This document shows positions 1 through 8,586 of a stretch of DNA of 49,713 bases, piece by piece; position 1 is the first letter of the stretch; each line of letters begins with the position of its first letter. This DNA comes from Burkholderiales bacterium (GTDB taxonomy: Bacteria; Pseudomonadota; Gammaproteobacteria; Burkholderiales; SG8-39), in the NCBI GenBank assembly GCA_020848075.1, contig JADLAV010000024.1, positions 1 to 49,713 on the forward strand. Reading direction: 5' to 3'. The translations under genes and the position numbers were made by a program. The notes below the pieces were generated by a model, which saw only the letters and a program-made list of their open reading frames with translations, searched no databases and had not been told where the DNA came from.

Positions 1-126
1 ACGCCATCGAGCACCAGGCAGTGCAGATGGTTGTTCAGGTTCGCCGCCGAGCCGAATCGCTGGATGAGGGTGACCGCGCCGGTGTCGGCTGTGGCACGCT
101 TCAGGCCTGCCTGCCTGAGCAGAAAC
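1..126 (-). mobile_element. IS91-family transposase fragment (partial)
   Basis: On the minus strand, in the frame whose last full codon is at 5-3, this stretch encodes FLLRQAGLKRATADTGAV followed by TLIQRFGSAANLNNHLHC and LVLDG. This resembles the conserved core of IS91-type (Y2, rolling-circle) transposases. It starts abruptly at about 126, in the middle of the domain, next to the truncated nickel permease, and it runs off the window. No N-terminus, start codon or element end is visible. The contig probably stops here because the element is repetitive. Family assignment is from recalled motif similarity only. Confidence 0.75.
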
Positions 127-304
127 CCCCGTGGCCGAGCGAGAAGAGTGCGCCGCACCACCGGGCGAGCCGCCGGTCCGCTTGGCTGTTGAAGCGCGTG
201 AGTCCGTCGATCGCGACCAGGTGGTCCGGGTCGAGTCCGTGCTTCACCCCGAGGAAGAACACGAGCGCGGCAAGCGCCAGCCAGTCGTGCGGGAGGGTCT
301 CCAT
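101..304 (-). pseudogene. hoxN: Truncated NiCoT-family nickel permease (HoxN-like)
   Basis: This is the 5' part of a high-affinity nickel/cobalt permease. The ATG at 304 is preceded by GAGG eight bases upstream. The product begins METLPHDWLALAAL and contains the NiCoT signature HX4DH in KHGLDPDHLVAIDGLTR (second membrane segment), then FSLGHG. After about 60 residues the match stops: the frame continues through FCSGRQA to a TGA at 101-103, where the DNA belongs to the IS91-type transposase in another frame. Full-length NiCoT proteins have about 300 or more residues and eight membrane segments, so this copy cannot be functional unless the junction is an assembly chimera. Its place after the hyp genes and nikR matches hoxN at the end of hydrogenase loci. 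Confidence 0.75.
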
Positions 305-316
305 CCGGTGCGCCTC

Positions 317-344
317 GTATGAAGTCTCAATCAAAACAGCTTAC
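317..344. promoter_or_regulatory. Possible degenerate NikR operator upstream of hoxN
   Basis: GTATGA (317-322) is followed after exactly 16 bases by GCTTAC (339-344). The E. coli NikR operator is GTATGA-N16-TCATAC, so the left half is perfect and the right half matches in its last three bases. It lies just upstream of the hoxN start and directly after nikR. A chance match is possible. Confidence 0.3.
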
Positions 345-374
345 GGAGGAACGCGTCAACCGCTTTGACGAAGA

Positions 375-821
375 TCAGGACTTGGGCCGGACGTGCACGT
401 GCCGGTGCGGCGCGGCGCCCTCGTCGACCGGCACGAGATTCAGGCCGCCGTGGCGCACGCCGCGCTCGGCGATCACGGCGTCGGCGAACCCGTGCACGTC
501 GGCGGTGCACCCGCGCAGGATCACCGTCTCGATGCAGGTCTCGTGGTCGAGGTGCGCATGGGTGGCCGACACGATCCGGTCGTGGTGCACGTGGGCAAGC
601 GCGGTGAGGCGCTCGGCGAGATCGCGCTCGTGATGGTTGTAGACGTACGACAGGCAGCCGACCGCGTAGGGGGCCCCGCCACGGGCGACGCGCGACTTCT
701 CGATTGTGCCGCGCAGCATGTCGCGCACCGCCTCCGAGCGGTTGCCGTAGCCCTTGCGGCGGATGAGTTCGTCGAACTCGGTCGCGAGCCGGTCTTCCAG
801 CGAGATCGTGAAACGCTGCAT
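375..821 (-). CDS. nikR: Nickel-responsive transcriptional regulator NikR
   Basis: A ribbon-helix-helix repressor that binds DNA when loaded with Ni(II) and normally controls nickel import. The ATG at 821 is preceded by GAGGG and gives a 148-residue protein beginning MQRFTISLEDRL; the open frame upstream would run into hypX. The RHH domain is at about residues 1-45 (GYGNRSEAVRDMLR) and the C-terminal ACT-like nickel-binding domain follows. The ligands of E. coli NikR (H76, H87, H89, C95) align with H77, H88, H90 and C96 in HVHHD, THAH and ETC. It is the last intact gene of the hydrogenase run, 16 bases after hypX, and precedes the broken nickel permease, its likely target. Confidence 0.93.
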   Translation of the reverse strand: MQRFTISLEDRLATEFDELIRRKGYGNRSEAVRDMLRGTIEKSRVARGGAPYAVGCLSYVYNHHERDLAERLTALAHVHHDRIVSATHAHLDHETCIETVILRGCTADVHGFADAVIAERGVRHGGLNLVPVDEGAAPHRHVHVRPKS

Positions 822-837
822 CCAGCCCTCGCGACGG

Positions 838-2565
838 TTACGCGGCGGCACGCCGTGCCGCCGCGCCGGCGCGGTGCCGGGCGAGGTACAGCGGCGTCCG
901 CGACTTCGGCACCTTGAACACGAAGTGGTAGCGCGCCACGTGGTAGCTCGGATCGAAGCCGTAGAAGTTGAGCTTCATCCGCTCTAGCTCTTCCGCGCGG
1001 TAGGCCGCGAGCGGCTTCGCCGCCTCGTCGGCCGCGCGAGCGGCACGTTTGCGCGCGAGGCGTGCATCGTAGTCCGGGTCGTGCGCCAGACGCCGCGCGG
1101 CGGCGACCGCATGGGCGACGAACTCCGGTACGTCGTCGCCGACCGCCGCGTCGATCAAGCCGAGCGCGGCCGCCTGCGGCGCGCCGAGCGGCAGGCGGTT
1201 GTCGGTGATGGCCTCGGCGCGCTCCCGGCCGACGCGCTTCGGCAGCAGGTGGGTCCAATACTCCGAGCCGTACAGGTTGCCCATGCCCTTGTAGTGCGGA
1301 TTGAGCACCGCCCCGCGGCGCGCGAGGGCGCGATCGGCCGCGAGCGCGAGGAACACGCCGCCGGCCCCCGCATTGCCCTGCATCGCCGCGACGGTGAGAT
1401 GGCGGTCGCAAGTCAGGATCTCGAGCGCGACGTCGTCGATCGCGTTGATGTTCGCCCACGACTCGTCGGCGGGCGTGGAAGACGCCTCGATCACGCCGAG
1501 GTGGATGCCGTTCGACCAGAAGTCGGGGCCGCCCATCAGCGTGATCACCCGCGTCGGGCGCGTCTTCGCGAACCGGATCGCCTCCGCCAGGCGCTCGCAT
1601 TGCCGCGTGCTCATCGCACCGTTGTAGAACGCGAAGTGGACGTATCCCACGCCGTCCACCTCTTCGTAGTGAAGCTCGCGGTACGTGCGTGCACGCGCCT
1701 CATCCCACAACGGCACCGGGACTTCGGGCACGCCGGCGAGCTGCTCGCGGAGCACCATCGCCGCGGGCAGCTTGAGGGCCGGTTCGCCGCCGCTCTGGTG
1801 CTTGATGTGACCGATCCATACTGCCCCGTCGACCGTTGCACGCAGGATCGCGCCCTCGCGTCGGGCGATCACCTCGCCCGGCCGCCCGCCGCGCGGCGCG
1901 TCCTCCGGGTGTGCGTCGTACAGGTACACCGGCACCCCGTGGATCTCGTCGAGCACGCCCGGCGCGCCGTCGGCCGCGCGAATCTTCGCGAGCACGGTCG
2001 CGGCTCCGTCGCGCGACCAGTCGATTGCACGGTCGGCCTGGCGCATGAGCGGGCGCAGACGGCCGCGCACGCCGGGCGCAGCGTGGTCGAGCGGCGCGGG
2101 GCGGGACAGCGGGTGTCGCATGCGCTCCAGCGTCGTCAGCAGCGCCTGCACCGCAGCCTCGGTGACTTCATTCCGATAGACGCTCCCCTTCGCTGCTTCC
2201 CGCATCGGAAACTCGACCGACGCCCACGCCGGCCCGGCGTCCATCTCGCCGACCGCCTCGAGCGCGGTCACGCCCCACTCGGCCTCGCCTTCCTGCACTG
2301 CCCAGTCGAGCGACGACGGTCCGCGGTCGCCTCTGATGCCGGGATGGATGACGATGCAGCGCTTGTTGCGCCACACCGACTCGGGAATCGCGCGCTTCAG
2401 GAACGGCGCGACGATCAGCTCGGGGTCGAACAGCCGCACCGCCTCCTCAGTGACGCGATCATTGACGTCGATCTCGATCGACACCTCGTGTCCGCGCGCG
2501 GCGAGCTCGACGTACAGCCGCTGCGCGAGGCTGTTGAAGGCGTGGGTGAGGAAGAGAACGCGCAC
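838..2565 (-). CDS. hypX: HypX/HoxX, aerobic CO-ligand synthesis for [NiFe] hydrogenase
   Basis: HypX converts N10-formyl-tetrahydrofolate to CO, the active-site ligand, under aerobic conditions. The GTG start at 2565 overlaps the hypE stop by one base (TAGTG) and gives 575 residues starting VRVLFLTHAFNS. Residues about 1-250 form the formyltransferase-like domain, with HPGIRGDRGPSSLDWAV at about 74-90 corresponding to the formyl-folate binding region. The second half is a crotonase (enoyl-CoA hydratase) fold with GGPDFWSNGIHLGVIEA and GNAGAGGVFLALAADRA. The C-terminal arm is rich in Arg and Ala. The gene is absent from strictly anaerobic hydrogenase systems, so it signals maturation in air. 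Confidence 0.93.
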   Translation of the reverse strand: MRVLFLTHAFNSLAQRLYVELAARGHEVSIEIDVNDRVTEEAVRLFDPELIVAPFLKRAIPESVWRNKRCIVIHPGIRGDRGPSSLDWAVQEGEAEWGVTALEAVGEMDAGPAWASVEFPMREAAKGSVYRNEVTEAAVQALLTTLERMRHPLSRPAPLDHAAPGVRGRLRPLMRQADRAIDWSRDGAATVLAKIRAADGAPGVLDEIHGVPVYLYDAHPEDAPRGGRPGEVIARREGAILRATVDGAVWIGHIKHQSGGEPALKLPAAMVLREQLAGVPEVPVPLWDEARARTYRELHYEEVDGVGYVHFAFYNGAMSTRQCERLAEAIRFAKTRPTRVITLMGGPDFWSNGIHLGVIEASSTPADESWANINAIDDVALEILTCDRHLTVAAMQGNAGAGGVFLALAADRALARRGAVLNPHYKGMGNLYGSEYWTHLLPKRVGRERAEAITDNRLPLGAPQAAALGLIDAAVGDDVPEFVAHAVAAARRLAHDPDYDARLARKRAARAADEAAKPLAAYRAEELERMKLNFYGFDPSYHVARYHFVFKVPKSRTPLYLARHRAGAAARRAAA

Positions 2566-3614
2566 TAGCAGATCCTCGGCAGCTGCTCCCCGGACAGCCA
2601 GTCGACGATGCGCGAGCCGCCGAAGCCGGTCTCCATCTGGACGAACCGGTGCGGGTCCTCGATCGCTTCGCCGATCACCGCGGCGTCCCGGCCGAGCGGG
2701 TGCGCGCGCATCGTCGCGAGCAGGCGCGCCGCGTCCTCGGGCGCGCAGATGGCGACGAGCTTGCCCTCGTTCGCGACATTGAGCGGATCGAGCCCGAGCA
2801 GCTCGCACGCCGCGTTCACCTCCGCCTTGACGGGCACGTCGCGCTCGCGGATGCGGAAACCGACCCGTGACTGGCGGGCGAGCTCGTTCAGCGTCGCGGC
2901 GAGCCCGCCGCGCGTCGGGTCGCGCAGGCAGCGGACGCCCGGCGCCGCCTCGACCATGCGCGCCACCAGCCCGTGCAGTGCGGCGGTGTCCGAGCGGATC
3001 GTCGTCTCGAACCCGAGGCTCTCGCGAAACGACATGATCGCGACGCCGTGATCGCCGAGCGTGCCCGAGACGAGCACCCGGTCGCCGGGACGGGCGCGGT
3101 CGCCCGACACCTCCACCCCTTCGGGCACGACGCCGACGCCGGTCGTCGTGATGAAGACGCCGTCGCCTTTCCCCTTCTCCACCACCTTGGTATCGCCGGT
3201 CACGATCGGCACGCGCGCCGCCCGCGACGCGGCGGCCATCGATTCGACGATGCGCCGGAGGTCGGCCAGCGAAAAACCCTCCTCCAAGATGAAAGTGGCG
3301 GAGAGATAGAGCGGCCGCGCCCCCGACATCGCGACGTCGTTGATCGTCCCGTGCACCGAGAGCGCGCCGATGTCGCCGCCGGGAAAGAACAGCGGCGACA
3401 CGACGTGGCTGTCGGTCGCCATCACCATCCGACCCGTCGGCACGGCGAAGCAGGCCTGGTCGTTGAGTTGCCGCAGCCAGTCGTTGTCGAACGCGGCGAG
3501 GAACAGCTCGTCGATGAGCTGCGCCATCGCGCGACCGCCGGCGCCGTGGCTCATGTCCACGCAGCCCGCCTTGAAGTCGAGCGGGCGGACGTAGTCCCGC
3601 TTCACCGTGCTCAC
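2565..3614 (-). CDS. hypE: Hydrogenase maturation protein HypE (carbamoyl dehydratase)
   Basis: HypE takes a carbamoyl group from HypF on its C-terminal cysteine, dehydrates it with ATP to a thiocyanate and passes cyanide to the iron on HypCD. The GTG start at 3614 sits in a GTGA overlap with the hypD stop, giving 349 residues. The protein has the PurM/AIR-synthase fold: DMSHGAGGRAMAQLI near the N-terminus, the ATP-site segment MATDSHVVSPLFFPGGDIG, then VTGDTKVVEKGKGDG and RDPTRGGLAATLNELA. It ends with PRIC, the invariant acceptor cysteine. All expected features are present. Confidence 0.97.
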   Translation of the reverse strand: MSTVKRDYVRPLDFKAGCVDMSHGAGGRAMAQLIDELFLAAFDNDWLRQLNDQACFAVPTGRMVMATDSHVVSPLFFPGGDIGALSVHGTINDVAMSGARPLYLSATFILEEGFSLADLRRIVESMAAASRAARVPIVTGDTKVVEKGKGDGVFITTTGVGVVPEGVEVSGDRARPGDRVLVSGTLGDHGVAIMSFRESLGFETTIRSDTAALHGLVARMVEAAPGVRCLRDPTRGGLAATLNELARQSRVGFRIRERDVPVKAEVNAACELLGLDPLNVANEGKLVAICAPEDAARLLATMRAHPLGRDAAVIGEAIEDPHRFVQMETGFGGSRIVDWLSGEQLPRIC

Positions 3615-4744
3615 GCGGCCTCCCGGTCGCGAAAGCGCCCGTAGGCGTAGTACGCCGCGCACGCGCCCTCGCTCGACACCATGCACGATCCGAGCGGGTT
3701 CTCGGGCGTGCAGACCGTGCCGAACGCCTTGCAGTCCTTCGGCCGCTTCGCGCCGCGCAGGATCGCGCCGCACTCGCACGCCTTGTTGTCGAGGACCGGC
3801 CGGTAGACGATGTCGTAGCGCTTCTCGGCGTCGAACCGCTCGTACCGCGCCTTGATCCGCAGCGCGCTGTAGGGGACTTCGCCCAGGCCGCGCCACTCGA
3901 ACGAGCGGCGCAGCTCGAACACTTCCGCGACCAGCGCCTTCGCCTTCGCGTTGCCTTCCCGCGTGACCGCGCGCGCGAACTCGTTCTCGACCTCGTGGCG
4001 GCCGTCGTTCACCTGCTCGACCAGCATCAGCACCGCCTGCATCACGTCGAGCGGCTCGAAGCCGGCGATCACCACCGGCTTCGCGTATTCCTCGGCGAAG
4101 AACTCGTAGGGCTGGCTGCCGATCACGCACGAGACGTGCGCCGGCCCGACGAAGCCGTCGAGCGGCACGGTGCCGATGCCACGCACCTGGGGCGACTCGA
4201 GGATGTTCGCGATCGCGGCGGGCGTGACGACATGGTTGCAGAAGACCGAGAAGTTGGCGAGTCCGGCACGGTCGGCCTCGAGGATCGCGTGGGCGGTCGG
4301 CGGCGTCGTGGTCTCGAACCCGATCGCGAGAAACACCACCTCGCGCGCCGGATTCTCGCGGGCGACGCGCAGCGCGTCGGCGGCCGAGTACACCATGCGG
4401 ACGTCGGCGCCCGCGGCCTTCGCTTTCGCCAGGCTGGAGCCCCGCGCGGCCGGCACGCGCATGGTGTCGGCGTAGGTGCACAGGATCGCGCCGCGCTCGC
4501 GGGCGAGCGCGATCGCGTTGTCGATCCGCCCGATCGGCAGCACGCAGACCGGGCAGCCGGGACCGTGCACCGTCTCGATGCTCGCGGGCAGAAGGTCGGT
4601 CACACCGTAGCGCGAGATAGCGTGCGTGTGGCCGCCGCAGAACTCCATGAAGCGGTAGTGACGGCCGGGCTCGACCGCCCGCGCGATCCGGTCGGCGAGC
4701 ACGCGCGCGAGCCGGCCGTCGCGGAACTCGTCGACGTGCTTCAT
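3611..4744 (-). CDS. hypD: Hydrogenase maturation protein HypD
   Basis: HypD is the [4Fe-4S] scaffold that, with HypC, assembles the Fe(CN)2CO unit. The ATG at 4744 overlaps the hypC stop (ATGA), giving 377 residues. Conserved motifs include CGGHTHAISRYG (C36) and GPGCPVCVLP (C64, C67), a GFETTTPPTA loop, and the C-terminal iron-sulfur region CECGAI, CKAFGTVC and NPLGSC. The length is usual for the family. The gene is coupled by 4-base overlaps on both sides. Confidence 0.97.
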   Translation of the reverse strand: MKHVDEFRDGRLARVLADRIARAVEPGRHYRFMEFCGGHTHAISRYGVTDLLPASIETVHGPGCPVCVLPIGRIDNAIALARERGAILCTYADTMRVPAARGSSLAKAKAAGADVRMVYSAADALRVARENPAREVVFLAIGFETTTPPTAHAILEADRAGLANFSVFCNHVVTPAAIANILESPQVRGIGTVPLDGFVGPAHVSCVIGSQPYEFFAEEYAKPVVIAGFEPLDVMQAVLMLVEQVNDGRHEVENEFARAVTREGNAKAKALVAEVFELRRSFEWRGLGEVPYSALRIKARYERFDAEKRYDIVYRPVLDNKACECGAILRGAKRPKDCKAFGTVCTPENPLGSCMVSSEGACAAYYAYGRFRDREAA

Positions 4745-4962
4745 GCGGCCGGCTCCATGCCGGCGAAGAGCGCGAGCGTCTTGAGCGCCTCGTCCGGGTC
4801 GAGCCGGCCGATCGCGTAGCCGACGTGCACGATCACGTAGTCTCCCTCGCGCGCCTCCGGAACGAGCGCGAGGGAGACCTGCTTGCGCACGCCGCCCGCG
4901 TCGATGATCGCGTCCTCGCCGTCGTGGCGCTTCACCACCAGCACGGGAACGGCCAGGCACAC
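4741..4962 (-). CDS. hypC: Hydrogenase maturation chaperone HypC
   Basis: This small OB-fold chaperone carries the Fe(CN)2CO group with HypD and delivers it to the large-subunit precursor. The start is GTG at 4962, two bases after the hypF stop, with GGGAGG inside the end of hypF as ribosome site. The first residues read (V/M)CLAVPVLVV, so Cys2, needed for complex formation, is present. It has 73 residues. It is distinct from its paralogue HoxL (11728-12030), which also begins with a Met-Cys motif. Confidence 0.95.
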   Translation of the reverse strand: MCLAVPVLVVKRHDGEDAIIDAGGVRKQVSLALVPEAREGDYVIVHVGYAIGRLDPDEALKTLALFAGMEPAA

Positions 4963-4964
4963 CG

Positions 4965-7283
4965 TCAGGTCCTCCCGATCGCGCGTGCGACGGCCGCCTG
5001 GCCGAGCGCGAGCCCGCCGTCGTTCGGCGGCGCCTGGCGCGCCTCGAGCACGGTCAGGCCGAGCCGCTCGAGCCCGTCGCGCACGCCCGTCGCGAGGATC
5101 CGGTTCATGAAGCAGCCCCCGCCCAATGCGACGGTGTCGGCCCCGGTGCGGCGTGCGGCCGCAAGCACCCACTCGGCGAGCGCGGCGACGAGCGTGGCGT
5201 GGAAGAGCGCCGCGCCGTAGGCCGCGTCCTCCATGTCGGCCAGCGCGGCGGCGAGCGGCAGCAGGTCGAGAACGCCGTCGCCGCGCATCGTCCATCCCGC
5301 CGCGAGCGGGGCCACCGCGCCGTGCCGGTCGGCGAGTCCCTCGAGCAGCATCGGCGCCTGGCCCTCGTAGGCGCTCACCGCGCGCACGCGGAGCAGGCCG
5401 GCAGCCGCGTCGAACCAGCGTCCCGCGCTCGACGTCGGCGGAGCGTTGAGGCCGCGATCGAGCAGCCGCGCGATCGTCGCCGCGCCGGGCGCATCGAACC
5501 GCCGCGCGATCTCCTCGGCGCGCCCGAGCGCGTGCAGGGCGGACGCCGCCATGCGCCACGGCTCGCGCGCGGCGCGGTCGCCGCCGGGCAGGCGCAACGG
5601 GCGCAGATTTCCGACGCGGGCCATGGTCGCGCCGTGGACCGATAGCAGCTCGCCGCCCCACGCCCCGCCGTCGGTGCCGAGGCCGACGCCGTCGAGCGCG
5701 AGGCCGAGGACCGGCGCGTGCGCGCCGTGCTCGGCGGCGACCGCGGCGATGTGAGCGTGATGATGCTGTACGCCGATCGCGGGAATGCCCCGATCTCGCG
5801 CGAACGCGGTCGCGAAGCGAGTGCTGTGGAAATCGGGATGCAGATCGTGCGCGACCGCCTGCGGCGCGACGTCGAGCACCTTGATCAGGTGCGCCGCGAC
5901 CTCTTCGAGCGCCCGGCAGGTCGGCGCGTCGTCGAGGTCGCCGACGTGCTGCGAGAGGAACGCTTCGTCCCCGCGCGTGACGCACACGGCGTTCTTCAGG
6001 AACGCGCCGGTCGCGAGGATCGACGGGCCGTCCGCGTCGAGCCTGACCGGGACCGGCGTGAAGCCGCGTGCGCGGCGAATGAACGCAGGCGCGCCGTGCT
6101 CGCAGCGCACGACGCTGTCGTCGCAGCGCGCGACGATGGCGCGGTCGTGCACGAGGAACGCGTCGGCGATGCCGGCCAGCCGGCGGAACGCCTCCTCCTC
6201 GTCGGTCACGAGCGGCTCGCCGCCGGGGTTTGCGCTGGTCATCACGAGCGCGAGCGGCTGCGGCGCGGCGAGCCACGCGACGCCCGCCGGTCGCGCTGCC
6301 GCTTCGTGGAACAGCAGGTACTGGAGCGGCGTGTACGGCAGCATCGCGCCCAGCCAGGCGAGCCCCGGCGCGGCGCCGGGCAACTGCCGGTCGGCGTCCG
6401 GCGTCTTGCGGAGGAGTACGATCGGCCGCGCGCGCGACTCGAGGAGCCTTCGCTCTTCGCTGCTCACCGTGGCGAGCGGCGCGAGCGACGCCGCGCCGGC
6501 CACCATCACCGCGAAGGGCTTCTCCTCGCGCGCTTTACGTTCGCGCAGCCGCGCGACGGCGGCCGCGTCGCGGGCGTCGCACGCGAGATGGTAGCCGCCG
6601 AGCCCCTTGATCGCGAGGATCTCGCCGCGGGCGAGGCGCGCCGCGGCGGCGGCGATCGGATCGCCCGCGTCGACATGCGCGCCAGCGCGATCGCGCAGCG
6701 CGAGCCGCGGGCCACAGTCGGGACAGGCATTGGGCTGCGCATGGAACCGTCGCGTCGCCGGATCGCGGTACTCGGCCGAGCACGGCTCACAGAGCGCGAA
6801 CGCGCCCATGCTGGTGTGCGGTCGGTCATAGGGCAGCCGCCGGGTGATCGTGTACCGCGGGCCGCACTGAGTGCAGTTGATGAACGCGTAGCGGAAGCGC
6901 CGGTCGCGCGGATCGAGGAGCTCGGCCAGGCAGTGGTCGCAGATCGCCGCGTCCGCGGCGATCCCGGTGCGAGTCGGGCCGGCGGCGCTCGGCTCGATGG
7001 CGAAGCCGCCGTCGGCTCGCGGCGGCGCGATGCGCGCTTCGATGGCATCGATGCGCGCGAGCGCCGGCGCCTCGCCGCCCAGCCGTTCGAGGAAACGGTC
7101 GAGCGCGGCCGCCTCGCCCTGCACCTCGATCGCGACGCCATGCGCGTCGTTGCGCACGAACCCTTCCAGCCGCAGCTCGTGCGCGAGGCGCCAGACGAAG
7201 GGACGGAAACCGACGCCCTGCACCGCGCCGCGCACGCGGAGCGCGCGGCGGCTGACGGCGCCGGGCGTGACGACGGCGCTCAT
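4965..7283 (-). CDS. hypF: Carbamoyltransferase HypF
   Basis: HypF makes the carbamoyl group of the CN ligands from carbamoyl phosphate and ATP and transfers it to HypE. The ATG at 7283 overlaps the hypB stop (ATGA), giving 772 residues. Domains in order: acylphosphatase (about 12-100, with VQGVGFRPF at 21-29); two zinc fingers with CX2C pairs at C115/C118, C137/C140, C165/C168 and C187/C190; a YrdC-like nucleotide-binding domain (about 205-390, [13 protein letters not shown]); and a Kae1-like carbamoyltransferase domain with the HHHAHIAAV metal motif and [11 protein letters not shown] near the end. Full-length, with no damage seen. Confidence 0.96.
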   Translation of the reverse strand: MSAVVTPGAVSRRALRVRGAVQGVGFRPFVWRLAHELRLEGFVRNDAHGVAIEVQGEAAALDRFLERLGGEAPALARIDAIEARIAPPRADGGFAIEPSAAGPTRTGIAADAAICDHCLAELLDPRDRRFRYAFINCTQCGPRYTITRRLPYDRPHTSMGAFALCEPCSAEYRDPATRRFHAQPNACPDCGPRLALRDRAGAHVDAGDPIAAAAARLARGEILAIKGLGGYHLACDARDAAAVARLRERKAREEKPFAVMVAGAASLAPLATVSSEERRLLESRARPIVLLRKTPDADRQLPGAAPGLAWLGAMLPYTPLQYLLFHEAAARPAGVAWLAAPQPLALVMTSANPGGEPLVTDEEEAFRRLAGIADAFLVHDRAIVARCDDSVVRCEHGAPAFIRRARGFTPVPVRLDADGPSILATGAFLKNAVCVTRGDEAFLSQHVGDLDDAPTCRALEEVAAHLIKVLDVAPQAVAHDLHPDFHSTRFATAFARDRGIPAIGVQHHHAHIAAVAAEHGAHAPVLGLALDGVGLGTDGGAWGGELLSVHGATMARVGNLRPLRLPGGDRAAREPWRMAASALHALGRAEEIARRFDAPGAATIARLLDRGLNAPPTSSAGRWFDAAAGLLRVRAVSAYEGQAPMLLEGLADRHGAVAPLAAGWTMRGDGVLDLLPLAAALADMEDAAYGAALFHATLVAALAEWVLAAARRTGADTVALGGGCFMNRILATGVRDGLERLGLTVLEARQAPPNDGGLALGQAAVARAIGRT

Positions 7284-8224
7284 CCGGAGAACCGGCGCTT
7301 CAGCGCAGCGGCCAGTTCCTCGCGCTCGACGAGCCGCGCCGCGAGCGCGCCGGCGGGCTCGGAGCGCGCCGCGTGCGCGGAAGCGGCGCCCTGCTCGACC
7401 CACGCGAGCCACTCGCCCATGCCCTGCCCCTTGGTCGCGGACAGCTCGATCACGCGGATGCCCGGATTCACCCGCCGTGCGTACTCGACGCACTTCGCGA
7501 CGTCGAACTCGACGTGCGGCAGGAGATCGACCTTGTTGAGCAGCATCACGTCCGAGCGCCGGAACATGTCCGGATACTTGAGCGGTTTGTCCTCGCCTTC
7601 CGTGACCGAGAGGACGACGACTCGGTGCGCCTCGCCGAGGTCGAACCCCGCCGGGCACACGAGGTTGCCGACGTTCTCGATCATCAGGACGCTGCCCGCC
7701 GGCGGCGCGAGGCGCTCGACCGCTTTCGCCACCATGCCGGCGTCGAGGTGGCAGCCCTTTCCGGTGTTGACCTGCAGCGCGTTTGCCCCGGTGGCGCGGA
7801 TGCGGTCGGCATCGAAGCTCGTCTCCTGGTCGCCCTCGATCACCACGACTCGGTGCTTGCCCTTCAGGGCCTCGATCGTCTTCACGAGCAGCGTCGTCTT
7901 GCCCGAGCCGGGGCTCGAGACGAGGTTGACGGCGAAGACGCCGCGCTCGGCGAAGCGCCGGCGGTTGGCCGCCGCGAGCGCGTCGTTCTTGCCCAGGATG
8001 TCCCGCTCGATCTGCACCATCCGCGCCTGCGTCATCCCCGGCGCGTGCGCGCCCGCCGGACCGCGCCCGAAGTGCAGGTCGTCGCGGTCGCGATGCCCGT
8101 GGCCGTGCTCGTCGGCGTGGTCGTGCGCGTGGCTGTGCGCCGTCCCGTCCGCGTGGGCGTGTTCGTGACCGCGGGCGCCCTCGATCCGCGTCTCGCCCTG
8201 GCCACATCCGCAGGTCGTGCACAT
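7280..8224 (-). CDS. hypB: Nickel-inserting GTPase HypB with His-rich nickel store
   Basis: HypB is the GTPase that, with HypA, loads nickel into the hydrogenase large subunit. The ATG at 8224 gives 314 residues. The N-terminus has the high-affinity nickel motif CTTCGC (2-7), then a histidine-rich stretch (about 20-51, repeated H-A-H and H-G-H) like the storage region of nickel-hoarding HypB proteins. The GTPase domain shows the P-loop SSPGSGKT (103-110), the metal site GCH (157-159), ENVGNLVCP (183-191) and NKVD (230-233). A GGGAG ribosome site lies upstream. The His-rich region may buffer nickel, which matters if the permease is lost. Confidence 0.97.
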   Translation of the reverse strand: MCTTCGCGQGETRIEGARGHEHAHADGTAHSHAHDHADEHGHGHRDRDDLHFGRGPAGAHAPGMTQARMVQIERDILGKNDALAAANRRRFAERGVFAVNLVSSPGSGKTTLLVKTIEALKGKHRVVVIEGDQETSFDADRIRATGANALQVNTGKGCHLDAGMVAKAVERLAPPAGSVLMIENVGNLVCPAGFDLGEAHRVVVLSVTEGEDKPLKYPDMFRRSDVMLLNKVDLLPHVEFDVAKCVEYARRVNPGIRVIELSATKGQGMGEWLAWVEQGAASAHAARSEPAGALAARLVEREELAAALKRRFSG

Positions 8225-8237
8225 GCGCGGCTCCCTC

Positions 8238-8579
8238 TCAGTCGATCTCGATTTCCTTCACCCGCATCTCGTCGCCGGCGGTGACCTGGAGCTGGTAGCT
8301 CCCGCAGCGCGGGCACGCGTCGCCGAGCCGGGCGAGCGCGACGCCCCGGCTGCACTTCATGCACCAGGCGCTGCCGCCGGTCGCGACGATCTCGAGGCGC
8401 GCGCCGTGCGCGAGGCCGTTGCGCTTCACGACGTCGAACGCGAAGCGCAGCGCGTCGGGCTCGACGTGGGACAGCCGGCCGACCTCGAGTCGCACCGCGC
8501 GCACGGCCGCCGCCGCATTCTTCCGCGCCGCCTCCTCGACGATCTGGATCACGCTCTCGGCCAGTGCCATCTCGTGCAT
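8238..8579 (-). CDS. hypA: Hydrogenase nickel chaperone HypA
   Basis: HypA carries nickel and works with HypB. The ATG at 8579, preceded by GAGG, gives 113 residues starting [10 protein letters not shown]1-H2-E3 is the nickel-binding N-terminus. The zinc site has two CX2C pairs, C73/C76 (CMKC) and C89/C92 (CPRC). It lies 7 bases after hoxV and 13 bases before hypB, as in Cupriavidus-type loci. Confidence 0.96.
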   Translation of the reverse strand: MHEMALAESVIQIVEEAARKNAAAAVRAVRLEVGRLSHVEPDALRFAFDVVKRNGLAHGARLEIVATGGSAWCMKCSRGVALARLGDACPRCGSYQLQVTAGDEMRVKEIEID

Positions 8580-8586
8580 GCCGGCC

